From positions 62,001-126,000 of the forward strand of contig CAWCXA010000017.1 in NCBI GenBank assembly GCA_963799425.1: a stretch of 64,000 nt of DNA, written 5' to 3'. The position numbers were made by a program, and so were the translations under genes. Positions 37,338 through 47,439 of this stretch are shown here, piece after piece. The DNA comes from CAVWSM01 sp963799425 (GTDB lineage Bacteria > Actinomycetota > Actinomycetes > Jiangellales > Jiangellaceae). The notes below the pieces were generated by a model. The model was not told the DNA's origin. It saw only the letters and a list, made by a program, of their open reading frames with translations, and searched no databases. The first letter of the stretch is position 1. Every line of letters starts with the position of its first letter.

Positions 37338-38839
37338 CCGATCCCATCCTGCACATGACCGGGATCGTCAAGCAGTTCCCGGGAGTGCGCGCGCTCGACG
37401 GGGTAGAGCTCGAGGTGCTGCCTGGTGAGGTGCACTGTCTGCTCGGGCAGAACGGCGCCGGAAAGTCGACCCTCATCAAGGTCCTTGCTGGAGCACACCA
37501 ACCCGACGAGGGCACGATCACCTGGCAGGGCGAGCAGGTGCGTCTCGCCAACCCGTCCGCGGCTACGCGGCTCGGGATCGCCACGATCTACCAGGAGCTC
37601 GACCTGGTCGACGGGCTGTCAGTTGCGGAGAACATCTTCCTCGGACACGAGCTCGCCACCGCGGGCTTCGCACGGCGCGGCGAGCTAAAGCGCACCACCG
37701 CCGCCTTGCTCGCCCGGCTCGGGCACCCGGAGATCTCACCGGGCATCGAGCTGGGTCGGCTGTCCGCCGCCGGCAAGCAGATCGTCAGCATGGCGCGAGC
37801 TTTGTCCCACAACGCACGCCTCATCGTCATGGACGAGCCGTCGGCTGTCCTCGACGAGGGAGAGGTCAGGCGGCTGTTCACTGTCATCCGCGACCTCACC
37901 CGCGACGGTGTCGCCGTCATCTACATCTCGCACCGGCTGGAGGAGATTCGCGAGATCGGTGACCGAGTCACAGTGCTCAAGGACGGACGCACAGTCGCTA
38001 CCGGACTGTCCGCCAAGGACACTCCGACCGCCGACGTCATCCGCCTCATGACCGGCCGCACGGTTGAGTATGTCTTCCCGCCCCGGCGCACCGAACCCGC
38101 CGGAGGCGAGGCGGTGCTGTCCGTGCAGGCACTGAGTCGCCCCGGCGAGTTCCGAGATGTCTCGTTCGATGTCCGTCCGGGCGAGATAGTCGGCCTTGCC
38201 GGGCTGGTCGGCTCGGGTCGGTCGGAGATTCTCGAGACGGTCTATGGCGCCAGGCGTTCGCAAGCCGGCAGCGTGTCAGTCAGCGGTCGCAAGCTGCGCA
38301 ATGGCTCGGTCAGCATGGCGGTCTCCGCCGGCGTCGGACTGTGCCCCGAGGAGCGCAAGAGCCAAGGCCTGATCCTCAGCGAGTCGGTGGTCAGCAACAT
38401 CACGCTGGCGTCGCTCTCACGGTTCGCCAACGCGGGCTTCCTAAGCCGCTCGGCAGAGGCCGCGGCAACCACGGAGCAGGTCGCTGCGCTCGACATCCGA
38501 CCGCACAACCCGCAACGTGAAGCGCGCACCCTGTCGGGCGGCAACCAGCAGAAGGTCGTCCTCGCGCGCTGGCTGCTCAAGGACTGCCGCGTGCTCCTGC
38601 TCGACGAGCCGACGCGCGGCGTCGACGTGGGCGCCCGCAGCGAGCTCTACACCCTCATCCGCAAGTTGGCCGACAGCGGTGTCGCCATCGTCCTCGTCAG
38701 CAGCGAGGTGCCCGAAGTCCTGGGGTTGGCCGACCGCGTGCTCGTACTTCGAGAGGGCCGCGTCGTGCACCAAGGCCCAGCCGCCGAGATAGACGAGCAC
38801 AAGGTGCTCGACCTAGTCATGGAAGGAAGAGCCGCGTGA
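37334..38839 (+). CDS. sugar ABC transporter ATPase (RbsA/MglA type)
   Basis: A 501-residue protein with two fused ABC domains, the mark of the CUT2 family. The first has Walker A GQNGAGKST, the signature-like LSAAGKQIVSMARAL and Walker B LIVMDEPSAVLDEG. The second has GLVGSGRSEI in the Walker A place, LSGGNQQKV and LLLDEPTRGVDVG. The non-standard second Walker A is normal for this family. It energises uptake of a monosaccharide with the following permease (4-bp overlap). Confidence 0.93.
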   Translation: MTDPILHMTGIVKQFPGVRALDGVELEVLPGEVHCLLGQNGAGKSTLIKVLAGAHQPDEGTITWQGEQVRLANPSAATRLGIATIYQELDLVDGLSVAENIFLGHELATAGFARRGELKRTTAALLARLGHPEISPGIELGRLSAAGKQIVSMARALSHNARLIVMDEPSAVLDEGEVRRLFTVIRDLTRDGVAVIYISHRLEEIREIGDRVTVLKDGRTVATGLSAKDTPTADVIRLMTGRTVEYVFPPRRTEPAGGEAVLSVQALSRPGEFRDVSFDVRPGEIVGLAGLVGSGRSEILETVYGARRSQAGSVSVSGRKLRNGSVSMAVSAGVGLCPEERKSQGLILSESVVSNITLASLSRFANAGFLSRSAEAAATTEQVAALDIRPHNPQREARTLSGGNQQKVVLARWLLKDCRVLLLDEPTRGVDVGARSELYTLIRKLADSGVAIVLVSSEVPEVLGLADRVLVLREGRVVHQGPAAEIDEHKVLDLVMEGRAA

Positions 38840-39909
38840 GCGAGCCCAACACCCCCACGACGGCGCAGCCCTCGGCCGTGCCACCCCCTGACGAGCATCA
38901 GCGGGTGGAGGCGGAGGCGGCTCGGCCGGCAGCACAGGAGTCGAGACTCGTTCGCGTCCTGGCGAGCCCCGCAGGTCGCAACCTCGGCCTGGTTATCGCG
39001 CTTCTCATCCTCGTAATCGTCGGCGTGGCCACCGCGGGTGACCGGTTCGCCAGCGTCGACAACGTCGAGACCATCCTGCGACTGGCCTCAGTAATCGGCG
39101 TCATCAGCGTCGGGATGACGTTCGTGATCATCGGGGGCGGCATCGACCTGTCCGTCGGCGCCATCACCGCGCTCGCCTCTGTCTGGGCCACCACGGTCGC
39201 GACACAGACGATGGCCGAGGACACGCACTGGATCGTCATGGTGTTCGTGGCGCTCGCGGTCGGAGCCGGATGCGGCCTCGTCAACGGTGTGCTCATCGCT
39301 TACGGCCGCATCGCTCCGTTCATCGTCACACTGGCCATGCTCGCAGCGGCGCGCGGCCTAGCGGAGATCATCTCCGAGCGGCGCACGCAGATCGTGACCG
39401 TGCGCGAGTTCGTCGATTTCTTCAACGGCGAGGTGCTCGGCGTCGAGCGGCTCGTGATCATCTTCGCACTGGTCGCGGTCGTCGGATGGATCCTGCTCAA
39501 CCGCACAACCTTCGGCCGCCGCACGATCGCCGTCGGCGGCAACGCCGAGGCGGCCCGGCTCGCCGGCATCAAGGTCAAGCGACACACCGCACTTCTGTAC
39601 GTCCTCGTCGGAGTCGCGTGCGGCATCGCCGCCGTCATGCTCGTCGCGCGCACAACGACAGGCAGCTCGACCCACGGTCAGCTCTACGAGCTCGATGCCA
39701 TTGCGGCTGTCGTCATCGGCGGCACCCTGCTCAGCGGTGGGCGGGGCACCATCGTCGGCACCGTCCTCGGCGTGCTGATCTTCACGACGCTCACCAACGT
39801 CTTCACCCTCAACAACCTCGACACGTCGAACCAGGCCGTCGCCAAGGGCGCAATCATCATCGCCGCAGTGCTGCTGCAGCAACGCGTCCAGCGCTCCAGC
39901 AGCGCATAG
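38836..39909 (+). CDS. sugar ABC transporter permease (RbsC type)
   Basis: A 357-residue inner-membrane protein with a 50-residue polar N-terminus and about nine helices. VGMTFVIIGGGIDLSVGAITALASV is the family hallmark, and FGRRTIAVGGNAEAARLAGIKVKRH is the conserved cytosolic loop that meets the ATPase. It overlaps the ATPase gene by 4 bp and lies 48 bp before the binding-protein gene. Confidence 0.93.
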   Translation: MSEPNTPTTAQPSAVPPPDEHQRVEAEAARPAAQESRLVRVLASPAGRNLGLVIALLILVIVGVATAGDRFASVDNVETILRLASVIGVISVGMTFVIIGGGIDLSVGAITALASVWATTVATQTMAEDTHWIVMVFVALAVGAGCGLVNGVLIAYGRIAPFIVTLAMLAAARGLAEIISERRTQIVTVREFVDFFNGEVLGVERLVIIFALVAVVGWILLNRTTFGRRTIAVGGNAEAARLAGIKVKRHTALLYVLVGVACGIAAVMLVARTTTGSSTHGQLYELDAIAAVVIGGTLLSGGRGTIVGTVLGVLIFTTLTNVFTLNNLDTSNQAVAKGAIIIAAVLLQQRVQRSSSA

Positions 39910-39957
39910 CTCACCCGTACAACGTAACCAGTGTCGACCCACACCAAGGAGACAGGG

Positions 39958-41016
39958 ATGTCTAGCAACACGCTCGGACCGAAGCGTCGGTTCCTCACCA
40001 TCGTCGGCACTGTCGTTGCCGCAGGACTGATCGTGACCGGATGTACCAGCAACGACCCGGAGGAGGAAGAGCCCGCGGGCGGCAGCACGCAGGCAGCGGG
40101 AAGCGGCAACGACGAGCCCGGCGAGGAGGTCACCATCGGATTCTCCGGACCGCTCGCCGACCACGGCTGGCTCGCCGCGGTGAACTCGTCCGCCCTGGCT
40201 GAGGCGGAGCAGTACGAGGACATCACGCTGCGCACGGCGGAGGCGACCAACGACGCAAGCCTGCAGATCAGCCAGATCGAGACCTTCATCAACGAGGGCG
40301 TCGACGCGATCGTGTTACTGCCGACCGATGGCGCGCAGCTCACGGAGGTGGCGACGCGCGCGATGGACGCCGGCATCATCGTCGTCAACGTCGACCGCGA
40401 GTTCTCCAGCCCGTTCGCGGCGCGGACGACGATCCTGGGTGACAACTACGGGATGGGCGTCTCTGCCGGCACCTACGCCTGCCAGGTCATCGAGGAGAAC
40501 AACATCGCCGACCCGGTGATCGCCGAGATCCAGGGCATCGCGGCGCTGCCGCTGACCCAGGACCGGTCGCAGGGGTTCGCCGACGCGCTCGAGGCCTGCG
40601 ACCAGACGGTCGACAACCAGGTGTCCGCCGAGTTCACGGTTGAGTCGGGCGAGGAGCAGGCGTCCAACCTGCTACAGGCCGCGCCGCAGCTCGACATCGT
40701 CTGGAACCACGACGATGACCAGGGTGTCGGCGTCAAGCAGGCGTTTGACAACGCCGGCCGCGACGAGTTCGCATTCATCGGCGGTGCGGGATCGTGCAAC
40801 GCCATGCAGTGGATCCAGGACGGCGAGATGGCGGCGACCATCCTCTACCCGCCGACGCAGGCTGCTGACGGCATCCGGCTCGCCCGCCTGCTCGCCCAGA
40901 ACAAGGGCATGTCCGACCTGGTCCAGGTCGAGGTCCCGCGTCGCATCGTCCTCAACGCTCCGGTCGTGACGGCCGACAACGTCGCGGACTACGAGCCGCT
41001 CTGCTTCGAGTCCTGA
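39958..41016 (+). CDS. sugar-binding lipoprotein of the CUT2 importer
   Basis: A 352-residue periplasmic-binding protein of the ribose/galactose type. Its lipoprotein signal RRFLTIVGTVVAAGLIVTGC is followed by an acidic linker. VTIGFSGPLADHGWLAAVNSSALAEAEQY opens the first lobe, and DAIVLLPTDGAQLTEVATRAMDAGIIVVNVDREF and WNHDDDQGVGVKQAFDNAG are typical of the fold. AAGGAGA precedes the start MSSNTLG. It delivers a sugar to the permease; which one is unclear, but the following isomerase and dehydrogenase genes point to an unusual pentose, inositol or keto-sugar. Confidence 0.92.
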   Translation: MSSNTLGPKRRFLTIVGTVVAAGLIVTGCTSNDPEEEEPAGGSTQAAGSGNDEPGEEVTIGFSGPLADHGWLAAVNSSALAEAEQYEDITLRTAEATNDASLQISQIETFINEGVDAIVLLPTDGAQLTEVATRAMDAGIIVVNVDREFSSPFAARTTILGDNYGMGVSAGTYACQVIEENNIADPVIAEIQGIAALPLTQDRSQGFADALEACDQTVDNQVSAEFTVESGEEQASNLLQAAPQLDIVWNHDDDQGVGVKQAFDNAGRDEFAFIGGAGSCNAMQWIQDGEMAATILYPPTQAADGIRLARLLAQNKGMSDLVQVEVPRRIVLNAPVVTADNVADYEPLCFES

Positions 41017-41141
41017 CGGTTCCCCTCGAGTTGACGTCAGCCTGTCAGTACCCGCTGCTCTAGCCGTGATGCGGCGCGACGGTCTGACAACTCGCGAACG
41101 GTCAATGCATCGCGAAGCTGAACGTCGAGGGGAATGCACCG

Positions 41142-42323
41142 ATGACTGAACCGAACAGGCCCGCGCTGCGCGTGGGCATGGTGGGTTACGCCTTCATGGG
41201 CAAGGCCCACTCGCACGCATGGCGGACCGCCAACCGCTTCTTCCAGCTGCCGCTCGACGTCGAGATGCGAGTCGTCTGCGGACGAGACGCGGAGGCCGTG
41301 GAGGATGCACGGCGCACGCTTGGCTGGCAGGAGAGCGAGACCGACTGGCGACGTGTCGTCACTCGTGACGACATCGACCTCGTAGACGTGTGCACGCCGG
41401 GGGACACCCACGCAGAGATCGCGATTGCCGCCCTGGAAGCGGGGAAGCACGTCCTGTGCGAGAAGCCGCTCGCCAACTCGGTCGAGGAAGCGGAAGCCAT
41501 GACCGCTGCCGCCGTCGCCGTACAGGCCAACGGCATACGGTCGATGGTCGGCTTCACCTACCGCCGCGTCCCGGCGATCGGGCTCGCCCGACGGCTCGTC
41601 GAGCAGGGCCGCATCGGCACCATCCGGCACGTCCGCGCGCAATACCTGCAGGACTGGATCACCGACCCTGTGGCACCGCTGTCTTGGCGGCTGCAGAAGG
41701 ACAAGGCCGGCTCCGGCGCGCTGGGCGACATCGGGGCGCACATCGTCGACCTCACTCAATTCATCACCGGTGAGCAGATCACCGGTGTCTCGGCAATCCT
41801 GGAGACCTTTGTCAAGGAACGGCCGCTGCCCGCGTCGTTCAGCGGGTTGTCGGGAGTCGCCGGCACCGAGCGTGGCGAGGTCACGGTAGACGACGCCGCA
41901 GTGTTCTTGGCCCGGTTCACCGGCGGAGCGATCGCAACGTTTGAGGCGACGCGATTCGCGGCCGGACGCAAGAACGCCATCCGCATCGAGATCAACGGGT
42001 CGGAGGGCAGCCTCGCGTTCGACTTCGAGGACATGAACGTCCTGCACTTCCATGACCACACCGAGGACCCCGAGATCGCGGGGTTCAGCCGGATCTTGGT
42101 CACCGAGCCCGTGCATCCGTACGTGGCCGCGTGGTGGCCACCGGGACACCTGCTCGGCTACGAGCACGCCTTCACCCACCAGGTCGTCGACCTCGTCGAG
42201 GCCATCGCCGCGGGCGCCGACCCGTTGCCCTCGTTCGCCGACGGGCTGCAGGTGCAGCGCGTGCTCGCCGCGGTTGAGACCAGTGCGGGCAAGGACAGCG
42301 TGTGGACGGAGATCCCTGCATGA
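41142..42323 (+). CDS. Gfo/Idh/MocA family oxidoreductase
   Basis: A 393-residue NAD(P)-dependent sugar dehydrogenase. The Rossmann start is LRVGMVGYAFMGKAHSHAWR, the family lysine is in HVLCEKPLANSVEEAEAM, and the C-terminal sheet includes GALGDIGAHIVDLTQFITGEQITGVSAI, with the metal/substrate DxGxHxxD pattern. Relatives oxidise sugars, inositols or the C3 hydroxyl of glycosides. It is the first of four genes for sugar conversion behind the CUT2 importer, and its stop overlaps the next start as ATGA. Confidence 0.92.
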   Translation: MTEPNRPALRVGMVGYAFMGKAHSHAWRTANRFFQLPLDVEMRVVCGRDAEAVEDARRTLGWQESETDWRRVVTRDDIDLVDVCTPGDTHAEIAIAALEAGKHVLCEKPLANSVEEAEAMTAAAVAVQANGIRSMVGFTYRRVPAIGLARRLVEQGRIGTIRHVRAQYLQDWITDPVAPLSWRLQKDKAGSGALGDIGAHIVDLTQFITGEQITGVSAILETFVKERPLPASFSGLSGVAGTERGEVTVDDAAVFLARFTGGAIATFEATRFAAGRKNAIRIEINGSEGSLAFDFEDMNVLHFHDHTEDPEIAGFSRILVTEPVHPYVAAWWPPGHLLGYEHAFTHQVVDLVEAIAAGADPLPSFADGLQVQRVLAAVETSAGKDSVWTEIPA

Positions 42324-43480
42324 GCTCCTACACCCCCACACGTGACGACAAGTTCAGCTTCGGTCTGTGGACCGTGGGATGGCAGGGCGTCGACGTCTTC
42401 GGCGGCGCCGTACGGCAGCCGCTCGACCCTGTCGAGACCGTGCACCGGCTGGCCGACCTGGGCGCAGCCGGCGTGACGTTCCACGACGACGACCTCGTGC
42501 CAGACGACGCGACGCGTGCCGTGATGCTCGAACGGTTCACCAAGGCGCTGGCGGAGACCGGCCTCGTCGTCGAGATGGCGACGACCAACTTGTTCAGTGC
42601 ACCCGTGTTCAAGGACGGTGGCCTGACAGCCAACGACCGCGACGTACGGCGTTACGCCTTGCGCAAGGTGCTCCGCAACATCGACCTCGCTGCCGAGCTT
42701 GGCGCGAGGACGTACGTGCTGTGGGGCGGCCGCGAGGGCGCAGAGTCCGGTGCGTCCAAGGATGTAAACGCCGCCCTCGACCGCTACCGGGAGTCGATGA
42801 ACATCCTCTGTGGCTACGTGCGCGACCGGGGCTATGACATCCGGTTCGCGCTCGAACCCAAGCCCAACGAGCCGCGCGGCGACATTCTGTTGCCGACCGT
42901 GGGGCACGCCCTCGCGTTCATCGGCGAGCTCGACGAGCCGGGACGGGTCGGCCTCAACCCGGAGGTGGGCCATGAGGAGATGGCGGGGCTTAACTACGCG
43001 CACGGCATCGCGCAGGCGTTGTGGCACGACAAGCTGTTCCACATCGACCTCAACGGCCAGCACGGCCCGCGGTTCGACCAGGATCTGCGCTTCGGCGCCG
43101 GCAACCTCCGCGGCGCCTTCTGGACCATCGATGTGCTGCTCGGCGCCGGCACCGGCAGGCCGTACGACGGCTTTGTGCACTTCGACTACAAGCCGCCCCG
43201 CAGCGAGGACGTCGAGGGAGTCTGGGAGAGCGCGCGGGCCTGCATGCGCAACTATCTGATTCTGCGGGACAAGGTCCGTGCGTTCCGGGCGGACCCCGAG
43301 GTCGGCGAGGCCCTGAGTGCTGCACGAGTGGAGCAGCTCGCAGTCCCGACGCTTGGCGAGGGCGAGCCCTTGGCCGATCTCCGCGACGAGGCGTTCGACG
43401 TCGACGCTGCAGCCCGTCGCGGCATGCACTTCGAGCGGCTCGACCAGCTCGCCATGGAACATCTGCTCGGCGTCCGCTGA
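42320..43480 (+). CDS. xylA: xylose isomerase
   Basis: A 386-residue TIM-barrel isomerase of the actinobacterial XylA class, which turns D-xylose into D-xylulose or D-glucose into D-fructose. The active-site histidine and acid are in GAAGVTFHDDDLVP. The metal ligands are spread over FALEPKPNEPRGDILLPT, GLNPEVGHEEMAG and FHIDLNGQHGPRFDQDLRFG. A second, similar gene lies at 49418-50611. It overlaps the dehydrogenase gene by 4 bp. Being tied to a dehydrogenase and IolE-like genes, this copy may work on another aldose. Confidence 0.92.
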   Translation: MSSYTPTRDDKFSFGLWTVGWQGVDVFGGAVRQPLDPVETVHRLADLGAAGVTFHDDDLVPDDATRAVMLERFTKALAETGLVVEMATTNLFSAPVFKDGGLTANDRDVRRYALRKVLRNIDLAAELGARTYVLWGGREGAESGASKDVNAALDRYRESMNILCGYVRDRGYDIRFALEPKPNEPRGDILLPTVGHALAFIGELDEPGRVGLNPEVGHEEMAGLNYAHGIAQALWHDKLFHIDLNGQHGPRFDQDLRFGAGNLRGAFWTIDVLLGAGTGRPYDGFVHFDYKPPRSEDVEGVWESARACMRNYLILRDKVRAFRADPEVGEALSAARVEQLAVPTLGEGEPLADLRDEAFDVDAAARRGMHFERLDQLAMEHLLGVR

Positions 43481-43524
43481 CCCACCGACAAACCCAAACC
43501 CCAGAGTCCAAGGAGGAGCACCGC

Positions 43525-44532
43525 ATGCCACGTCCCGTCACTCTGTTCACCGGGCAGTGGGCCGACCTGCCATTCGAGGAGGTCTGTCGGTTGACTTCCG
43601 AGTGGGGCTACGACGGTTTGGAGATCGCCTGCTGGGGGGATCACCTCGACGTCTGGAAGGCGGTCGAGGATGACTCGTACGTGCAGGCAAAGCTCGACCT
43701 GCTCGAGAAGCACAACCTCAAGGTCTGGACCATCTCCAACCACCTCAACGGTCAGGCGGTCTGCGACGATCCGATCGACGAGCGGCACAAGGACATCCTG
43801 CCGGCGCGCATCTGGGGTGACGGCGACCCTGAGGGTGTCCGGCAGCGCGCCGCCGAAGAGATGAAGATGACGGCCCGGGCCGCCGCCAAGCTCGGTGTCA
43901 GCACGGTGGTCGGGTTCACCGGATCGTCGGTCTGGAAGTACGTCGCGATGTTCCCGCCGGCGACACAGGCGATGGTCGACGCGGGCTACCAGGATTTTGC
44001 CGATCGCTGGAACCCCATCCTCGACGTGTTCGACGAGGTGGGCGTGCGGTTTGCGCACGAGGTCCACCCAAGCGAGATCGCGTACGACTACTGGACCACC
44101 GTCCGTACGCTCGAGGCGATCGGGCACCGCGAGGCGTTCGGCCTCAACTGGGACCCGTCGCACTTCGTCTGGCAGGACCTCGACCCCGTCGCCTTCCTGT
44201 GGGACTTCAAGGACCGCATCTATCACGTCGACTGCAAGGACGCGAAGCGTCTCGTCGGCAATGGCCGCAACGGACGACTCGGCTCGCACCTGGCGTGGGG
44301 CGACCCGCGTCGCGGCTGGGACTTCGTGTCGACCGGTCGCGGTGATGTGCCCTGGGACCAGAGCTTCCGCATGCTCAACACCATTGGCTACGACGGCCCG
44401 ATCTCGGTGGAGTGGGAGGACGCGGGGATGGACCGATTGCTCGGGGCCCCCGAGGCACTCGCGTTCGTCCGGCGGAATGCGTTCGATCCTCCCGCGGCAG
44501 CGTTCGACGCGGCGTTCAGCACCAAGGACTGA
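43525..44532 (+). CDS. sugar phosphate isomerase/epimerase (IolE-like TIM barrel)
   Basis: A 335-residue cytosolic protein without signal peptide. TLFTGQWADLPFEEVCRLTSEWGYDGLEIACWGDHLDV opens the barrel, and VRFAHEVHPSEIAYDYWTT, FGLNWDPSHFVWQ, YHVDCKDAK and GPISVEWED carry the metal ligands of the xylose-isomerase-like superfamily. AAGGAGGAG precedes the ATG. It stands between xylA and a Tat-exported relative. Members act as isomerases, epimerases, dehydratases or deglycosidases on oxidised sugars. Confidence 0.9.
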   Translation: MPRPVTLFTGQWADLPFEEVCRLTSEWGYDGLEIACWGDHLDVWKAVEDDSYVQAKLDLLEKHNLKVWTISNHLNGQAVCDDPIDERHKDILPARIWGDGDPEGVRQRAAEEMKMTARAAAKLGVSTVVGFTGSSVWKYVAMFPPATQAMVDAGYQDFADRWNPILDVFDEVGVRFAHEVHPSEIAYDYWTTVRTLEAIGHREAFGLNWDPSHFVWQDLDPVAFLWDFKDRIYHVDCKDAKRLVGNGRNGRLGSHLAWGDPRRGWDFVSTGRGDVPWDQSFRMLNTIGYDGPISVEWEDAGMDRLLGAPEALAFVRRNAFDPPAAAFDAAFSTKD

Positions 44533-44572
44533 TCCAGCACCAGCCATCCGACAGACAGGGAGATGTTGCTTC

Positions 44573-45571
44573 ATGTGCTACGGATACGACGGAAACAGTG
44601 CCCTTGACCGATCGCTCGCCGAGCGCGGCGTACAGCGACGCACGGTGCTGCGCGGATCGCTCGCAGCGGCTGCCGGCGCAGGTCTGGTGGCGGCTGGCGT
44701 CGCAGGTGCCGTGCCGGCCGTCGCCGATGGACGACACGACCACGACCACGACCACGGTCGGGGTCGCGGGCGCCGACGCTCGGTGCCCAAGGACGACATC
44801 AGCATCCAGCTCTGGACGGTGCGCGACGACCTGTCCGGGGACGGTGCACCCGGCTACGACGCGACGCTGCAGGCGATTGCCGACTTCGGGTATCCCAAAG
44901 TTGAGCTCGCACTCGGCTACTTCGGTCGCACGGCTGCGCAGCTGCGCGAGTTCTACGACTCGATCGGTGTACGACCGACGTCGAGCCACGACGGCATCAG
45001 CGCCGATCAGGCATCGCTCGACGCCAAGATCGAGAACGCTCTCACACTGGGGCAGAAGTACATCGTGGTGCCGTTCCTCGACTCCAGCAGCGCCGACGAG
45101 TGGCGTACGTGGGCCGAGCAGATGAACGAAGAGGCCGAGCTGGCGCGGTCGGCTGGGCTGCGCTACGGCTACCACAACCACGCCCACGAGTTCACGACCG
45201 ACCTCGGCGGCGGGCTGCGGCCGTGGGACATCCTTACCGGCGAGCTCGACAAACGCCTGGTGCACCTGGAGATCGACATCTATTGGGCGGTCACCGGAGG
45301 CATCAACAGCGGTGAGGGAGTTGACGATCCCGAAGGCTTCACACTCGACGTGATCCGTGCGGCCCGTCAGCGAGTGCGGCAGTACCACGTCAAGGACCGC
45401 GACCCGGCCACCGGGGATATGGCAGACCTCGGCACTGGGATGATCGACTTCGGTCGAATCTTCGACAAGCACCAGGCCGAGGAGTACATCGTGGAGAACG
45501 ACACTCCCGATGTGACGCCGCTCAACACTGCCGAGGTTGGCTACAACTACCTGCGTCGGCTGCGCTTCTGA
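44573..45571 (+). CDS. Tat-exported sugar phosphate isomerase/epimerase-like protein
   Basis: A 332-residue TIM-barrel protein whose N-terminus looks like a Tat signal (VQRRTVLRGSLAAAAGAGLVAAGVAGA), followed by a His/Asp/Arg-rich linker (DGRHDHDHDHGRGRGRR). Active-site pieces are YGYHNHAHEF, HLEIDIYWAV, QYHVKDRD and EYIVEND. It is closely related to the island gene at 61076-62050. It is the last gene of the importer/dehydrogenase operon and is followed by a strong terminator. The His-rich linker may hold metal. Confidence 0.88.
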   Translation: MCYGYDGNSALDRSLAERGVQRRTVLRGSLAAAAGAGLVAAGVAGAVPAVADGRHDHDHDHGRGRGRRRSVPKDDISIQLWTVRDDLSGDGAPGYDATLQAIADFGYPKVELALGYFGRTAAQLREFYDSIGVRPTSSHDGISADQASLDAKIENALTLGQKYIVVPFLDSSSADEWRTWAEQMNEEAELARSAGLRYGYHNHAHEFTTDLGGGLRPWDILTGELDKRLVHLEIDIYWAVTGGINSGEGVDDPEGFTLDVIRAARQRVRQYHVKDRDPATGDMADLGTGMIDFGRIFDKHQAEEYIVENDTPDVTPLNTAEVGYNYLRRLRF

Positions 45572-45584
45572 CACGCGTCAGAGC

Positions 45585-45621
45585 GTGGCCCCTGGGTCGA
45601 TGTCATCGACCCAGGGGCCAC
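45585..45621. terminator. bidirectional hairpin terminator
   Basis: GTGGCCCCTGGGTCGATG and its exact complement CATCGACCCAGGGGCCAC are separated by a single T. It lies between the convergent Tat isomerase and MFS genes, 14 and 19 bp from their stops, so it can serve both. Confidence 0.85.
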
Positions 45622-45639
45622 TGTTGCAGCGCCGAACCA

Positions 45640-47184
45640 CTAGCCGATTTGCTCTGGCTCCCGCTCTGCTTCCGCAGTCTGCGGCGGGGCATTGATCAGA
45701 GTGATCGTGAGCACCAGCCCCACGATGAGCATGAACGCGCCGACCAAGAACGCCTGGGTGTAGCCGTCAGTGACCGCGGCCACGATCGCCTCCATCGCCC
45801 CCGGCTCGGTCGGCGGCGGCACCAGCCCGGCACCGATGCCGGCGTAGAGATCCGCAGCACCGGAGAGCGCATTGTTGGTCGCGGTGGCCGCAATGGTTGC
45901 CAAGACAGCAAGGCCGAGTGAGCCGCCGACCTGCTGCATGGTGTTGAGCACGGCGGATGCGATGCCGGACTCTTCATGCCGCACCTTGGTGAGCGCGGTC
46001 AGCGTGAGTGGCACAAACGTGAGACCCATGCCGATCGACATGATGAGCATCGGCACGAGCAGGTCGGGCCAGTAGGTCGACGACGGCTCGAGACGAGCGT
46101 TGAGGAACATCCCAACCGTCGCCAGGGAGATGCCGACCCCCGCGATGAACCGTGGCGCGACACGGATCGACAGTTGGCTCGCGATGCCCGCGCCGATGAC
46201 GATGCCCACCGTGAACGGCAGGAATGAGACGCCAGCCTTGACCGGGCTGTACTGCAGGATGCCCTGGACGAAGAGCGACAGGAAGTAGAACATCGAGAAG
46301 ATCGAAGCACCGACGATGAGCATCACGAGGTAGGTGCCCGCACGTGTGCGATCGGCGAACAGGTGCAGCGGCAGAATCGGGTGTGAATGCATTCGCTCGA
46401 CCTGCACGAAGACGAGCAACAGCACAGCGGCAGCCACGAAACAGCTGATGGTCAGCGAGTCGCCCCAGCCGGCCACGCCGCTCGCCCGGGTGATGCCGTA
46501 GACCAGGATCGTGAGACCCGCCGTGCCCAGGATCGCGCCCATGATGTCGATGCGACCCGGCTCGGGCTTGGACTCACCCAACACTCGTGGTGCAACGAAC
46601 GCGATGAACAGACCGATCGGCAGGTTGACGAAGAACACCAAGCGCCAGTCGATCTCGGTGAGCAGTCCGCCCGCGATGAGGCCGACCGCAGCGCCTGCAC
46701 CGGACATCGCTGCATAGACCGCCATCGCACGGTTGCGTGGTGACCCCTCGGGAAATGTCGTGGCGATGAGTGCCAGCGCCGTGGGCGAGGCGATCGCGCC
46801 ACCGAGGCCCTGCAGGACCCGTGCCGCGACGAGGAAGAACTCGCTGGTGGCAAGACCGCACAGCAGCGAGGCGAAGGTGAACAGCAGGATGCCGATGATG
46901 AACATCCGGCGTCGTCCGAACAGGTCGCCGGCACGGCCACCCAGGAGCAGGAAACCACCGAACGCCAACGTGTATCCGTTGATCACCCAGGTCAGGTTCT
47001 CGGGGGTGAACTCGAGCTCCCGCTGGATGCTGGGCAGCGCGATGTTGACGATCGAGGCGTCCAGAATAATCATCAGCTGCGCTGTCGCGATGACCAGGAG
47101 CGCTAGGCCAAGGTGGGAATGCCCATGGTCTTCCACGTGGCCGAGCGCGGGCTGCGCTGGCTCGCCTGCAGGGCTGGCAGTCAC
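45640..47184 (-). CDS. MFS drug exporter, DHA2 family
   Basis: A 514-residue membrane protein with about 14 helices. Motif A is FLLLGGRAGDLFGRRRMFI, and the start has LDASIVNIALPSIQRELEFTPENLTWVINGYTLAFG, close to the DHA2 pattern. YAAMSGAGAAVGLIAGGLLTEIDWRLVFFVNLPIG is motif C. It exchanges protons for drugs or other small molecules. No regulator gene is adjacent. The 255 bp between it and the sigma-factor gene are the shared divergent promoter region, in which I see no clear element. Confidence 0.92.
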   Translation of the reverse strand: MTASPAGEPAQPALGHVEDHGHSHLGLALLVIATAQLMIILDASIVNIALPSIQRELEFTPENLTWVINGYTLAFGGFLLLGGRAGDLFGRRRMFIIGILLFTFASLLCGLATSEFFLVAARVLQGLGGAIASPTALALIATTFPEGSPRNRAMAVYAAMSGAGAAVGLIAGGLLTEIDWRLVFFVNLPIGLFIAFVAPRVLGESKPEPGRIDIMGAILGTAGLTILVYGITRASGVAGWGDSLTISCFVAAAVLLLVFVQVERMHSHPILPLHLFADRTRAGTYLVMLIVGASIFSMFYFLSLFVQGILQYSPVKAGVSFLPFTVGIVIGAGIASQLSIRVAPRFIAGVGISLATVGMFLNARLEPSSTYWPDLLVPMLIMSIGMGLTFVPLTLTALTKVRHEESGIASAVLNTMQQVGGSLGLAVLATIAATATNNALSGAADLYAGIGAGLVPPPTEPGAMEAIVAAVTDGYTQAFLVGAFMLIVGLVLTITLINAPPQTAEAEREPEQIG

Positions 47185-47439
47185 GAAGCCTCCAGTTGAG
47201 GTGTCGGTGCGGGCTCACACATCAACGGGCGGCCCAGGACGAGGAGATCGGCTTCACCGTATCGAGCAGGGCTGACAGCTCGCGACGCGGTTTCGTTCGC
47301 AGCGTAACCACGGGTGAACAGTCCGTGTCATCACCTCGCAGTTCGCCGCAAAGGGGACATCGGCTCACGCCTCCGGCCGGCGCGTCGGGAAGGTTTTGGA
47401 CCGCTCGAACCTTGACCCTGGGGAAACCGGCAAGACGAC